In this document: piece by piece, positions 50,922-62,045 of the stretch | How the letters are laid out: every line of letters starts with the position of its first letter | How positions within the stretch are numbered: the stretch's first letter is position 1 | DNA from: Leptoclinus maculatus | Lineage: Eukaryota; Chordata; Actinopteri; Perciformes; Stichaeidae | DNA length: 64,000 nucleotides | Direction: 5' to 3' | Assembly: GCA_032191485.1 (NCBI GenBank) | Contig: JAVDOI010000011.1 | Span: 17,490,117 to 17,554,116, forward strand | Notes under the pieces: model-generated | The model's input: only the letters and a program-made list of their open reading frames with translations | Told to the model about the DNA's origin: nothing | The model's database searches: none | Translations under genes and position numbers: made by a program

Positions 50922-53584
50922 GCTCGTCTCCTGTAAGTGTCACAAAATGAAGGGTTCAACCGACAACAGGAGGAGCTTTTTGCAGTGGTCTCATAAAACT
51001 GCTGCTCTTGAAGTCTTCAACGCACTCGACCTGTAAAAATTAAAGTTAAATACGACCTCTCTGCCCTTTTTAAATAGGCATATTTGTGTCCTCCTCGTCC
51101 TCGTCTGTCGCGTAAAAGGCTGAAGTAGCAACGTTTCTGTGGTTTTAAAGCACTTGTGCTATCAAATGATATTTCTGTATTTCCTCCCCTAAACATAGAG
51201 CCTGCTGATTTCCTGTCACACACCTAAGTACGCCACCACATGCTTGTAGTTGCATACGGTGGTTATTTTAATTTGCTCTAACTTTTGTGTCTGATTGTTG
51301 ACTGAGCAGCCGGACCTTACTGTGAGATGCAGATTTAAGTATGGTTAGCTCTAAATAGAGCTAACAGCTCACGTCTAATGTGGATTTAAAGTTGACACAC
51401 TCTTCTAAATAGTTGTATTCATATGCATTGGTTATTGTTTGCTGCTCAGAGATACAAGTCATGTTGTGGTCTCATACATTCTAATTCATAACACGGCTTT
51501 TGTTGAAGGCCGCGTCAAGTCTGGAGTCCCAGCCGCAGCCTGCGTCAGGCCTCTTGGTATCTCACACCCAGGTGAGAGAGGAGGGCAGCAGAGAGGAGTG
51601 GATGATCAATCACGCTCAGATCCCCCCCCCCCCCCTACACCCCCGGGCATGTCTGGGTGAATACATGAGTCCTCCTGGGGGGTCTCCGTGGGAGATCGAC
51701 CCCCTCCCCGGTGTTCCTCCTCTGTCCTGATTGGGAAACATGCCCCTCCAATGAAAGACATGAAATGGAGTATAATTATACAGCAAGGTGTTGAATCAAT
51801 GTGAGATGATATTCAGTTACTGTGGTTGTTTCTCAAAGCAGGTAAAAGAGGGTTAACCGGCGAGCTTGTGTGACGCGCAGCCACAAGCAACGGCATCATA
51901 TGGACCAATATGGAAGCAATGATGCACTCAGTGGAGAGCAGAGGGAAGGGGCGGAGCAGGGGGGGGGGGGCTTCCAGTGGGGCGAAACCTTCATTAACGC
52001 ACAGCAGGGCGGCATGGGAAATACAGGACATCCCCACAAGCAAACAGACAAATGGGAAGCATGGGAGGGAGTGTTTTGGTCTGTGAGAGTGTTACTTGTT
52101 CCTTCTACAATTAAGTTTTGTTTTTGTTTTTACTCAGCGTGTCGTGGTTAGTTTCTCAGCTTTTTAAGTGTTTAAGTGTTTCTAGCTTATTCGTGTGATT
52201 TCTTCTTTCAGTGACTCTGAGCTAAAATGCAAATGTTCTGTTTGTCAGAATCCGCTTCATTGACCAGATATGAGGACACGTAGCAGCAATTTGACTGTTT
52301 TTATTGTTTCTCTCAAAGTACATGACCAGAAATAGAAAGGCAGCTATAACAAGGACAGCTAGTTGTGTATATGTACGTCTATATAGACACACAATACAAT
52401 AATGAACAACATACAATGTCTATAAGTAAGACCGTTTGTATTGACTGTAAACAATACAGCTGTACAATGGTGCATGCTGGAATAAATATTGAATAAGCGA
52501 TGTAACAGGTTGCTATGACGTAGGTGGATACAGTATGTCAGTTCGCTGTATATTCAGTATATACAGCTGCTTAGATTTCTATTTGGCAGCGACATGTACA
52601 TGTTACAAAAAACAGTGTGCATATGAATGATAATATATATATATAATTTGACCGAAGTTTTCAGAGTGACGACAAGCGGTGTGGACTCCATTGACTTCAA
52701 TGCTGCCATCTAAAGCGACACCAGTCGATCAACTGATAAAGATAATCCATGCTGTAATTTCTCATTTATCTCCTCCTTTACTGCGTCTAACTGGTCTTTA
52801 AATTTAGTGGAACAGCTTTGTCCCCCCCCACACCACCCCCTCTCTCCCCCAGGCATGGACCCCCTCACGAAGGTAATATCCATGCCATCACTCATTTAGC
52901 TGAGGCAGTGGCAGATTTATGACACGTCCAGCTGAGAGGAAGATTTTTGGAGATACAGGGGGTATGAGGAGAGAAGGAGGCAAATGAATGGCTCCTTAGA
53001 CACAGAGAGGCCGGTGGGCGGAGACCAGGCTTCTCTCGGGCCTAATTACTTGCAAATTATAAGATTAGAAATTAACTTGCTTTCATGGTGGAATCTTGAC
53101 TCATTCAGAACTGTTGCCTCACTTACAATGCGGTGTCTGGATTTCAATGTGACCCACTTTGCTGAGAAACAGTAGAGTTTGGTTACAATCTGTTTGCCCT
53201 CTTGAAGCATTGTGGTACATTTGCATTGCCTGTGGTATGCAAAGACTAGTATATAGGCTGATGTGGTGTCATGGATTATCAAGCCAAATAGCAATTTGTG
53301 GCGGTGGAAATGCTTCCCTGTTTTGTCTTTCAAAGCCTCGCTGCTCTTTGAATGGCATCAATACACGTTAAACATCAAAGTGATAGCGGATCAATGCTGG
53401 ATCAACACCTTGGCTAGGTGCGAACTGCACCATGTTATCCATGTAATCCTCTGTTAAGTGTATTCGCTCCATTCTCATTCTAATAGACGCTTGTGCGCCC
53501 TGTCATAAAAAGCCATTGACCCCGGGATTTACAAGGTAAAGACTTGACTGAAATGAAACGTGACATTCAGACGGCTTTATAACT
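50922..53584. other. Intergenic region between lcp2 and the wnt8a pair
   Basis: It should include the lcp2 promoter and non-coding first exon (about 50922-51250), but no TATA box or clear donor stands out. C-runs lie at about 50727-50741 and 51620-51634, and a G-run at 51959-51971. No gene is seen; a 61-aa minus frame at 52710-52895 has no recognised family. Confidence 0.5.
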
Positions 53585-53590
53585 TTTATT
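53585..53590 (-). terminator. Poly(A) signal of the downstream wnt8a copy
   Basis: TTTATT on plus is AATAAA in gene orientation, 160 bases past the stop at 53750. Confidence 0.65.
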
Positions 53591-53749
53591 TGAATTAAAC
53601 AAAACACATTCTTCATAAATAGACACTCAAGTATTGATACAACTAGACGTGAAAAGTGCAAACAGACATTTAGCATCTCGGGACATTATTTAACAGACTC
53701 TACTGTGATGTAGACAGGTAATAGATCCATAAATATATATATTTTTTTT

Positions 53750-55489
53750 TCACTTGGGTCCACGGAGTCTCCGTCTAAAGCCGTTCCCATCGGTCCCTTC
53801 CCTCCTCGCGCACACGTGTTTGACGATGACCTGAGAGCAGTCGTCGCAGTTCACCGTGCAGCACCAGTGGAATTTGCAGTTGCAGCTGCTCACGACGTCC
53901 GTGCGCTTCTCCTCCACCCTCAGGCCGCATTCGTGACACAACCGGCGGCAGCTGCGCCTCTCCCACGCGGTTAACCCCTCCCCGTGCTGTACGCACTCCC
54001 GGCCCTCGGTGCCGTACAGTCCCATGCTGGTGTTCCTCCGGCAGTAGTCCGGGGAGTCCTCCAGGTAGATGAGCTCCGTCTGCGCGACGCCGCCGAACGC
54101 GTCCACGACGGCGCCCCGGTTGTCCGCGCTGTTGCCAGCACGCATGCGCTTTTTGTCGATGTCCAGCTTCTGGGACTGGCCGTGCTTGATCTTCAGGTAG
54201 TCGCCGATTTCTCTGAAATCGGAGAGCTGTGTCCAGCAGGTTTGAACACTGCAGCTCTCCGACATGCCGTGACATCTGCAGATGCGCTTCATTGTTGCCT
54301 TCACAGCCTGTTGGAAACCTGGGAAAGTTAACAACTCCTAACAATTTAAAATGGTGTAATGTGAGATGAATGCTTGTGGCGTGAACGGAATTTACCAGCC
54401 GCCCAGCCGCGTTGTTGTGCAGGTTGACAGCAGCCCTGGAGTCCTGCCCCGTCTCCTGTGCATCCACGAACTGTTTGGAAATCCTCTCTCCGAAATCCAC
54501 GTTGTCACTACAGCCACCCCACAGCCAGCCACGACCGCCTATACAAAAATATACAACTTAAATCAGGTCACCAAATGGAGCCCTCTAAAGTTTGGAAATA
54601 ATATAAATTGTATGTGCACAGCATGCCGTATACGCATAATATTATAATCTGGGTAATGTGTTTTTGCTTAGAAGCTCACCAATTTTCCCGTTCTTGGAGA
54701 CATCGCAGCCGCAGTTGTCGAGGTCTCCCAGACTACAGTTCCTGGTCAGAGTGTACATGACCCCCGCGGAACTGATGGCGTGGACGAAAGAAGACTCTCT
54801 GGTGGCTGTTAATGAGAAAAAAAAGTGCAATCACGTTTTATACAAGCGAATATAAAACTATAAAACATACAGCAACTGTGCCTTTTTGTTGTTAAACAAA
54901 TCAAATGTTCCTCTGTATAGGCAGCACGTATGTAACATTAATATATCTCTATGCTGTCCTGTGTTATTGTATATTCTTGACGCATTTTACGCATGCACAT
55001 TACGCATGACATTTTTCTTCTCCAGTTTAGGACCTGCGTTCATACCTCAATGAAGGAATTGTTATTTACAATCTCAACCTACCGCGTTTTAGTCCTTTGA
55101 GCTGAGTGGCGGAGTCGGGACAGTTCCATCTGTCCCACGCGAACTGGTGTTTGCACTCCTCGATCCCAGTCAGTGCGCCCCCCTGCACGCTTCTTGCATA
55201 GGTGAGATAGGCCTGCAGGAGAGGCAATGTCATGTTGTTGGCCCGATTCACATTTCGAAACGTTATCCTAAACTTGTCAGGGTAATCTAATCTATTTACC
55301 TTGGGTCCCGTCATGAGAAAGTTACTTGCCACCCTGAGAGGAAGACAGATGAGGAGAATGAGACCAATCTTAGGTTGACACAAACACTTATAGAGAAGAT
55401 ACCGGCAAACAGTATATAGTCTCTTACCAAGCATGTCCCGGACACGTTTTGTATAAAAGAGGCAGGAGCCAAAAAAATGCATGCACCAT
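53750..55489 (-). CDS. wnt8a: Wnt8a, downstream tandem copy (6 exons)
   Basis: Secreted lipid-modified morphogen for canonical Wnt signalling in mesoderm and posterior patterning. Exons in gene order: 55489-55428, 55333-55300, 55212-55083, 54805-54680, 54538-54396, 54307-53750; 1053 bases, 350 aa. Signal peptide (MVHAFFWLLPLLYKTCPGHA), then the Wnt8 marker SNFLMTGPKAYLTYA, CKHQFAWDRWNCP, RESSFVHAISSAGVMYTLTR, GWLWGGCSDNV, the lipid-loop CRCHGMSESC (Ser181 expected to be acylated), and the Cys-rich C-terminus with SSCNCKFHWCCTV. Glu182 stands where nearly all Wnts have Gly. An N-glycosylation site NTS is present. Its exon phases equal those of the upstream copy, and exons 2, 4 and 5 have the same lengths (34, 126, 143 bases). 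It corresponds in position to zebrafish wnt8a ORF2. Confidence 0.94.
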
Positions 55490-55552
55490 TGTCACCTTCA
55501 CAGTTGTCCCTCAAAGTAGAGCTCTATTTGGCCCTGTGTGCTGCAACTTTCT

Positions 55553-55621
55553 CTTTTATTTGAATGAAGAACAAATGGAACTCTTGTTCTTTGTCCCCCG
55601 AAGTCCGAGACAGCTGATTGG
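55553..55621 (-). promoter_or_regulatory. Promoter-like elements of the downstream wnt8a copy
   Basis: In gene orientation a CCAAT box (ATTGG on plus, 55617-55621) is followed after about 58 bases by ATAAAAG (CTTTTAT on plus, 55553-55559), 64 bases before the ATG at 55489. This arrangement suggests an independent promoter in the 574-base gap between the two copies. Confidence 0.5.
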
Positions 55622-55768
55622 TTGACGAGTTTAGGAAACGCCTATGCGCACATCAAAGGATGGCATTAGGCAACAGCTTATTTTCTTCCCCGAGGCTGTA
55701 TGAAACCAGGACACCAATAAACAAAATTCGGCCCTGACAAATCAGTTGGAGTCATGCGTAGAAAAATA

Positions 55769-55774
55769 TTTATT
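55769..55774 (-). terminator. Poly(A) signal of the upstream wnt8a copy
   Basis: TTTATT on plus, AATAAA in gene orientation, about 290 bases after the stop at 56063 and about 150 bases before the CCAAT box of the next copy. Confidence 0.6.
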
Positions 55775-56062
55775 AGGTGACCCTTTCAATTAATAAAAAT
55801 ACATATAAAATATTAGACAATTTTGAGACTTCACAGAAGGCAGACGCAACAAATCCCCAAAACGAGTGAGCATGCGTGAAGAGTTTGGTCCTCAAAAGAA
55901 CATGGCGTGATTTACAGGATCAAATCAATAAGATCAAGTGCATTAAACAGGCTGCATGTGATGTGATGAAAATAACATTCTTATAATACAGAATAATGCT
56001 TATTGATCTCCACAAGGCTGTAAGAAATACAAAAGTGATGAAGTCTATGCACCAAATGGCAG

Positions 56063-58074
56063 TCAGTGGCCGCGCGCACGGTGCCTGCGCTTCGTTTTAT
56101 TCTGCGGTTTTCTCCCACCTTCTTTACGCGCACAGAAATATTTGGTAACAACCTGCGCGCATTTGTCGCACCTCACTGTGCAACACCAGTGGAACTTGCA
56201 GTTGCAGCTGCTGACTACCTCGATGCGCTTCTCCACCACTCGGAGGCCGCATTCGTAGCACAGCCTGCGGCAGCTCTTTCGCTCCCACTGGGACATGTTC
56301 TTGTTGCCCTTCAGGCACTCCCGCCCCTCGGTGCCGGGAAATCCCCGGCTCCGGTTCTTGACGCAGTAATCCGGGGAGTCCTCCAGGTAAATGAGCTCTG
56401 TGCGAGCGATGCTCCGAAAGGCGTGCGCTATGGCCCCTCGGTTGTCCGCGCTGTTCCCGGCCTTCGCCGGCTTCTTGTCCATCTCCAGCTTCTTCGCGTG
56501 GTCGTGCTTCACCTTCAGGTAGTTGCCCACCTCTCTGAAGTCGGCCAGCTGCATCCAGCAGGTTTGGATGCTGCAGCTCCCGGACACTCCGTGACACTTA
56601 CACGCTCTCCTCATGGTCGCTTTGATGGCCTGCCAAGAGAGCGAGAGTGTTAGTGATGAAAATTCAATGATCAAACGTGCGGGACTTTCTCCTTCTTGGA
56701 TTTGAACCCGTGCGTAAAAGCCACTGACACAATACATCGCTTTCCCTCTCCCAATACACTTGTTTACATTTGAGAACACAGCCCACCAAAAGCGATAACA
56801 AACTCCAGTTACTAATAATATTACACTCATATCTTACCAGTCTGCCTGCCTCGTTGTTATGCAGGTTGACCGCTGCGCGCGAGTCGTGCCCACCTTCCAG
56901 GGCGTCCACAAACAGTTTGGAGATCTTCTCTCCAAACGCCACGTTATCACTGCAGCCTCCCCAAATCCACCCTCTGCCACCTGGGTAGTCAAAAATGCAC
57001 ATTCAGTTCTCAGAACGAAAAGTCTCACGTAATAAAAGTGGAACTGTAAAATAGACCAGACATGCCTATTAGTGTGCAAATCATAGAACATGTACCTGTC
57101 TGTCTAATTCTGGAGTCATCACAGCCGCAGTTGTCAAAGTCTCCCATACTGCAGTTCTTGGTGAGCGTGTACATCACTCCTGCCGCGCTGATGGCATGGA
57201 CAAAAGACGTCTCCCTTGTGGCTACAAGAAGTGACAAAGAATGCGAATCACAACGTGTTAGTTTGCGATCCAATTTGGGGCCAAAAATGCGCAAAGGCTG
57301 CGCTATATACTGTGCGTAAAAGGCCCGTAAACCGTGCGTAAAGGCAGTACAGGAATTGAATAGGGTAATAATGTTGGGCATGTATGGTGTTTCATAAATG
57401 CAGTTCCAGCAAGTAACTGAAGTTAGTGCGTGTGTTCCCTCCTCCGTTGAGGTCACAGCGCACAGTCGGTCACAACCCCCTCTCTGTGTTGGTGGATTCA
57501 CTTTGTGCAAAAGAGCGACATTTGCTGGAATTGAACTCATCCAGCACTCCACCCCACTGCTGCAAGCCAAGCATATGCTACAGACATATGGATGTTAATA
57601 TCTTACCACTTCGAAGTCCGTTGTGTGTGGACAACTGGAGCGTGTTTTCTGGGCAGTTCCACCTCTCCAACGCGAACTGGTGTTTACACTCATGTATTCC
57701 ACCCTGTGCGCCCACTTGCACACTACCGGCATAGGTGAGAAAAGCCTTGGGAGAGGAAAACCAAATAGAAACGTTAGTCATTACTGCATTTAACCAATAT
57801 TTTTTTTCACAACAAAGTCATTTAAAATATTTGAATTTACAGAAGAGATTTCACGCCCAGAATGTATTTACCTTAGGTCCAGTCATGAGGAAATTATTCA
57901 CCGTCCTTTAGAAAGAAAACAGGACAGCCACGTTAATCCAAGGTCACTGACAAACACGCATCACACTGTTGCAAATTAATTCATCCAAAAGTTAGCGACA
58001 TACCAGGCTAGTGCAAAGTGAACATGACAGCACATGGACAGAACCACGGTTGGAAGGAGATTCAAAGGTCCCAT
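56063..58074 (-). CDS. wnt8a: Wnt8a, upstream tandem copy (6 exons)
   Basis: Second full Wnt8-class secreted ligand. Exons in gene order: 58074-58004, 57905-57872, 57745-57607, 57221-57096, 56980-56838, 56629-56063; 1080 bases, 359 aa. Signal peptide (MGPLNLLPTVVLSMCCHVHF), then VNNFLMTGPKAFLTYAGSVQ, CKHQFALERWNCP, RETSFVHAISAAGVMYTLTK, GWIWGGCSDNV, the canonical lipid loop CKCHGVSGSC with Ser187 as expected acylation site, AGNSADNRGAIAHAF, LEDSPDYCVKNRS (glycosylation site NRS), and SSCNCKFHWCCTVRCDKC near the end, with a basic tail. It corresponds in order to zebrafish wnt8a ORF1. The start is chosen because it gives a signal peptide in frame with the short 34-base exon 2. Confidence 0.94.
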
Positions 58075-58198
58075 AACAGCTGTAATCCAAACCGGAGGAC
58101 TGTGTGTTTGTATCCCAGGCGTGAGTACCAAGAGAGATAGAGAGAGCGAGAGCGAGAGAGGAGGGCAACTGAAGTTCTAGCCAGACTCCTCGCTGATG

Positions 58199-58223
58199 AT
58201 ATATATGCTCCTGCCCCTTTGAT
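58199..58223 (-). promoter_or_regulatory. TATA box and TCF/LEF motif upstream of wnt8a
   Basis: In gene orientation ATCAAAG (CTTTGAT on plus, 58217-58223), matching the TCF/LEF consensus, lies just before CATATATATC (58199-58206 core), a TATA-like box about 125 bases upstream of the ATG at 58074. A purine-rich GAGAGCGAGAG stretch lies between the TATA and the ATG on the plus strand. TCF regulation of wnt8 is plausible but untested here. Confidence 0.5.
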
Positions 58224-60787
58224 TGACAGATTTGTCCTGCAGGTAGCGTTTCACTGTGAAAATGCGTCGACGACGACATTGATCGCCGCGTCCTACAGAC
58301 AAATAGGAGCCGTCGGTGCATAAGTGCACTTCAAAGAAGTGACGCAGACACTTAAACAGCCCCTCATTCATTCACCTGCCGTTCCCAGGCTCCGATCCTT
58401 ACACGCGTTTTCCCACGAATTGAAGCATATGCAGTGTAGGCTATATCATCCTGAGCGTTACAAATAGGACACATAAACCCCATATTAAGCATATATTTTA
58501 ATTTCAGGTGTATCATGACACATCACTGTAAAACACTGTGTATCATATTGCTATAGGTATATTGCAATGATGTATTGTTAAGGGGTTTGAAGAGGGGTTG
58601 AGGCCACAACAAAGCTCAGACATTAAGACATTAAATATGGCTCTTCCTCATCACATTGCAGTCAGAAAAACAGAACTGAGGGGCAGCTTTTGGGACTTCA
58701 TGTGTAGTTGGAAACGTTTGGGAAATGGCACCAGTGCCCCAGGGGGAACGACTGACTACAAAGCCATAAAGTCTTTCAGGAGCTGATGGTATATAGTCAT
58801 GTAAATACTGCCTCACACATCGGCGACATTGACATCGTCTTGATAATAGGATAATAGATGTTTCCCTGGGAAACTACTCGGTGTGAAAACAGTCTGGAAT
58901 TTACAAGAGTGTAAACAAATACGAGCTTTTATGCTTTACGGTCAATCATTTGTGTTTCATAGGTGGTTTTGATTCGTAGATTTAACTAAAAAAAAAACAG
59001 ATTAATGTTGATCAGTTCAGTGTAGGTAGAGATCTGGGATTAATTCTGATTATCCTTAATTTAGCCTCTATAATCACATGCGTTCACCAACAGTCATCAC
59101 CATGCCGGTTTCTGCCATTTCATACTCGTACAGTGATTTGATTGGAGAGTTATTGATTAACATTACAGTTTTTTAAATCGAATCGCTTACACATGTCAAA
59201 TCCACTTTAAGCCACTCAAAATCCCCTAAAACAACAATTCACTCCGCGCGGTGGACAATAGACGGGCGGCTGGGCGAGGTCCTCCACACAATAGTGGAGA
59301 GGTGGAGGTGAGGATAATCCCCACTAATTAGATATCGTCCGCATTCACGACTGAAACCTCGAGCCCCTCAACACCTTGTTGGGAAGTAATACAGAGCGAT
59401 TAGAAATCAATCTGCGATGCCTCATAATTTGTCCTCAACCCAAAGCTCCTTTATTGAATTGAATGGGTTAATAACCTGCAAACAATAGTAGTCAATGCAG
59501 CTGGGCGTGTTTCAGCATGGGCGCTATTTGTCTCACCGAAACTCTCAGGGACAAATCACGTGGGTTACGTCATTTAAATAAATAAATTCAATTTCATTAT
59601 TATTATTAAATGACAAAATGGTCAAAAATGGACAAAGGTCTATTTGATAAATAGTGTGTATATATGTATCATATGTTAATGTCATTATATTTCCATACAT
59701 TAGTAATATATAGACTAAACTTAAAGTTAATCATAATAATAACAACTTAAGAGCTCCTATGGATTTTTATTTCCCATGTAAATTATGTGTATTCCAGCTC
59801 GACCACTTCCAAGAGAGGACACGTCAGGGTACGTGGGACCCCCTTTGAAACACACTGAGCTTAAAACAACATGAAGTCCAAATGCGCGCTAATTAAATTG
59901 TTCTAACAGACATCTCGGACACATTAGGCCGTCCGGGTGAGCGTTGACGAGTGATTCATGAGCCATGCGAGGTGAGAGAAATGGAGCAATAAAGGCTCGG
60001 GAGGTGACGGGCTTGACAGGCCGGGGATGGGTGGTAGGACTGCTGACGCCAGCCAGCGACATCCCATGTGGGGCTGGCTGTAAATGACCATAGAAAAGGG
60101 CTGCTGTTATAGAATTTAAAAAATAACTGTAATAAATAAATGATAGGCCACATAAAGAAGCATCCAATCGTTAATGCAGGTAAAATGCAGGTAAAAAGTT
60201 AAATAATTCAACTCAAATGATTGTTTTGAAATGTTATTATGTTATTCTTAGTTGTATGTCATACGATTTTTGTTCGAAATGCCCAACGGTCTGTTTTTAT
60301 TCCGTAGTGGTATATTGTTACAGTGCTGCGTTTGCTTAATATTTTGTCAATCTCAATATGTTGTCACCAAGCCCCGCCCCCCCCTTCGCCTTTCAGCCAA
60401 CCACATTCCTCCAGCCTCAAGCATCCTCGGCTACTGCCAGCTAGCTCCTGCTAGCTTCACAGCACTGTCTTTGCTGGCACTGTGGTGTGTCTTCACTGCT
60501 GTGATGCTGCTGTTAATCTTCACTGAATGAAATCAAGTAGGGCTCGTTTAGTTGATAACGTGCCAGAAAATAGTGGGGGGAAAAAATACCCATAATAATT
60601 CCCCAGAGCCCAGGGTGAGGTCTTCAAATAGCTGTCTTTTCCAGATTAAAATTCTAAAACTTAATGGTTTTTAATTATCATAAAAGATAGCAAATACTCA
60701 CATTTGAGAAGCTAGAATCATTGAAACCCTTGACTTTTTTTTGATTATTATTCATTTTCTGTCCATTTATCAAGTAATGGTTTAAAC
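58224..60787. other. Upstream region of the wnt8a pair
   Basis: No coding exon is seen. A patch at 59240-59480 looks less random, with a bicoid-class site TAATCC (59315-59320) and a palindromic homeodomain site CTAATTAG (59324-59331). The rest is AT-rich with no recognised element; a C-run occurs at about 60376-60386. Confidence 0.5.
59315..59331. promoter_or_regulatory. Homeodomain motif pair (TAATCC and CTAATTAG)
   Basis: A K50-type homeodomain site (Otx/Gsc/Pitx class) is 3 bases from a palindromic Q50-type TAAT site, 1.24 kb upstream of the wnt8a start. Such motifs occur often by chance; the position upstream of a gene controlled by axis-forming homeodomain factors makes it worth noting. 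Confidence 0.3.
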
Positions 60788-60886
60788 CAGGGGTCTTCAA
60801 TTCAAATTCCAAAAGGTCCAGATTGAGAAAATCTCCTCGGGCAAAGGTCCGGAACATTACAATAATATCTAACTCGCGCCACTTAG

Positions 60887-60890
<4 letters not shown>

Positions 60891-60954
<64 letters not shown>
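60891..60954. repeat. (AT)32 microsatellite inside the transposon
   Basis: 64 bases of perfect AT. It lies inside the hAT element and so probably expanded after insertion. Confidence 0.97.
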
Positions 60955-60958
<4 letters not shown>

Positions 60959-61185
60959 GAAGTCTAGTAGTAGTAACGTCTCTGTGTAGTCAACAACTGT
61001 CAAATCAAATAAAGAAAGTACACATCAATTATATTTTAACAATTATTATTCTCAGTTTTCAAAATTTAACTGGATGGATTATAAATAATACATAGAAATA
61101 CATAAATAAATGTTCTTCTCTCATTTCAAGTAAAATAATGGCTCCATCTAAAAATAAAATACACAAAAAATAACTTTTGAAAAAC

Positions 61186-61685
61186 TTATCTTAAAAGAAA
61201 GTGCTTGATTTTAGAAAGATGAGCCTTGTGTCTGAGGCTGCTGACAGGTATTTGCTTGATTTTTTCACATAACTCTTCTTTTTGTTTCCCCTCAAGTAAA
61301 GTTCCAGCTACTGCACTCATGCCCTCCTTGACAACCTCTCCATCAGTGAATGGCTTTTTATGTTGACCCAAAATCCAAGCAACTTTCAGGGAACATTCGT
61401 AAGCACGTTGTTAGGCAGTGAATGAATTTGTTAATATTCTGGTGGAACGTTCATATTGGGCTCTTAAATCGTTTATTTTCTGTGCCCTCAGTTCGGATTG
61501 GAGTGGGTATGTTTGGTCTCGTAGTGGTGTTTCACATCGGCGCTTTGAATAATGGCCACGGTATCTGAGCATATGAGACAGAGTGGTTTAGTAGCGCCAG
61601 CAGGAAGAATGAACAAATACGAGTCCGTCCATTCTTTGTTAAAGCTGTTTTCGAGGTCCACCTTTCTCTTTTTAGAGCACGCCAT
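61186..61685 (-). pseudogene. Broken BED-finger transposase fragment
   Basis: From 61685 leftward a frame opens with MACSKKRKVDLENSFNKEW and a BED-type zinc finger: CLIC, then HHYETKH, which supplies the Cx2C...HxxxxH ligands. It stops at about 61488. The homologous reading continues after a frameshift (RAQKINDLRAQYERSTRIL), meets an in-frame stop, then goes on through WILGQHKKPFTDGEVVKEGM to a stop near 61186. The vocabulary (ILGQHKKPFTD) is that of hAT-derived proteins such as SCAND3/ZBED and GTF2IRD2. At least one frameshift and one stop make it a pseudogene, and it covers only the N-terminal quarter of a typical transposase. Confidence 0.78.
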
Positions 61686-62045
61686 GTTAACTTACTTCTC
61701 CGATTTACTCACTTCTCTCACTGCTTCTCTCTCACTGCTCTCGCTCCGTCTCCCGCCTGTCTGCGTAATCTCATTCGACTCACGATGCATTTTGGAATAA
61801 ACATTCGATTGGCTGAGTAGCGTCACGTGAGATTATTTACAATGCATGTAATTGGTCGGTGTGTTTCCTGAACTGCTGAATGAATGCCGTAAAGGCCAGA
61901 AAAGCTGCGCAGGTTAAAACAGAAGCGCTCCGCCAAAATGTATAATTCTCAATTATCCATCAATTATACGCCCGGGTCCGGATAGGACAGCGTCTGGGTC
62001 CGGATCCGGACCGCGGTCCGCCTATTGGCGACCCCTGGTTTAAGC

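Larger units (their letters stand above)
60788..62037 (-). mobile_element. Decayed hAT-superfamily DNA transposon, 1250 bp
   Basis: Terminal inverted repeats CAGGGGTCTTCAAT (60788-60801) and, as reverse complement of 62024-62037, CAGGGGTCGCCAAT match at 12 of 14 bases. They are flanked by 8-base duplications GTTTAAAC (60780-60787) and GTTTAAGC (62038-62045), one mismatch. CAGGGGTC-type ends with 8-bp duplications are typical of hAT/Charlie elements. Inside is a remnant transposase gene on the minus strand and a (AT)32 tract at 60891-60954. The element lacks most of the transposase (including the catalytic and dimerisation parts), so it is non-autonomous or an internal deletion derivative. Confidence 0.85.

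Noticed and set aside
52710..52895. 61-aa minus frame MSDGMDITFVRG...
   Set aside because: It has a reading-frame look but no recognised family, splice sites or promoter. It is too short to call.
53775..54500. 241-aa minus frame overlapping wnt8a
   Set aside because: It contains one true exon (HNNAAGRL region) but then continues in a wrong frame through the intron and last exon.
55066..55482. 138-aa minus frame starting MHFFGSCLFYT
   Set aside because: It reads an out-of-frame start through intron sequence. The spliced start at 55489 gives a signal peptide and the Wnt8 N-terminus.
56066..56653. 195-aa plus-strand open frame
   Set aside because: It lies antisense over the last exon of the upstream wnt8a copy and arises from its GC-rich codons. 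The same applies to 43064-43427 over foxi1 and 53984-54331 over the other wnt8a.
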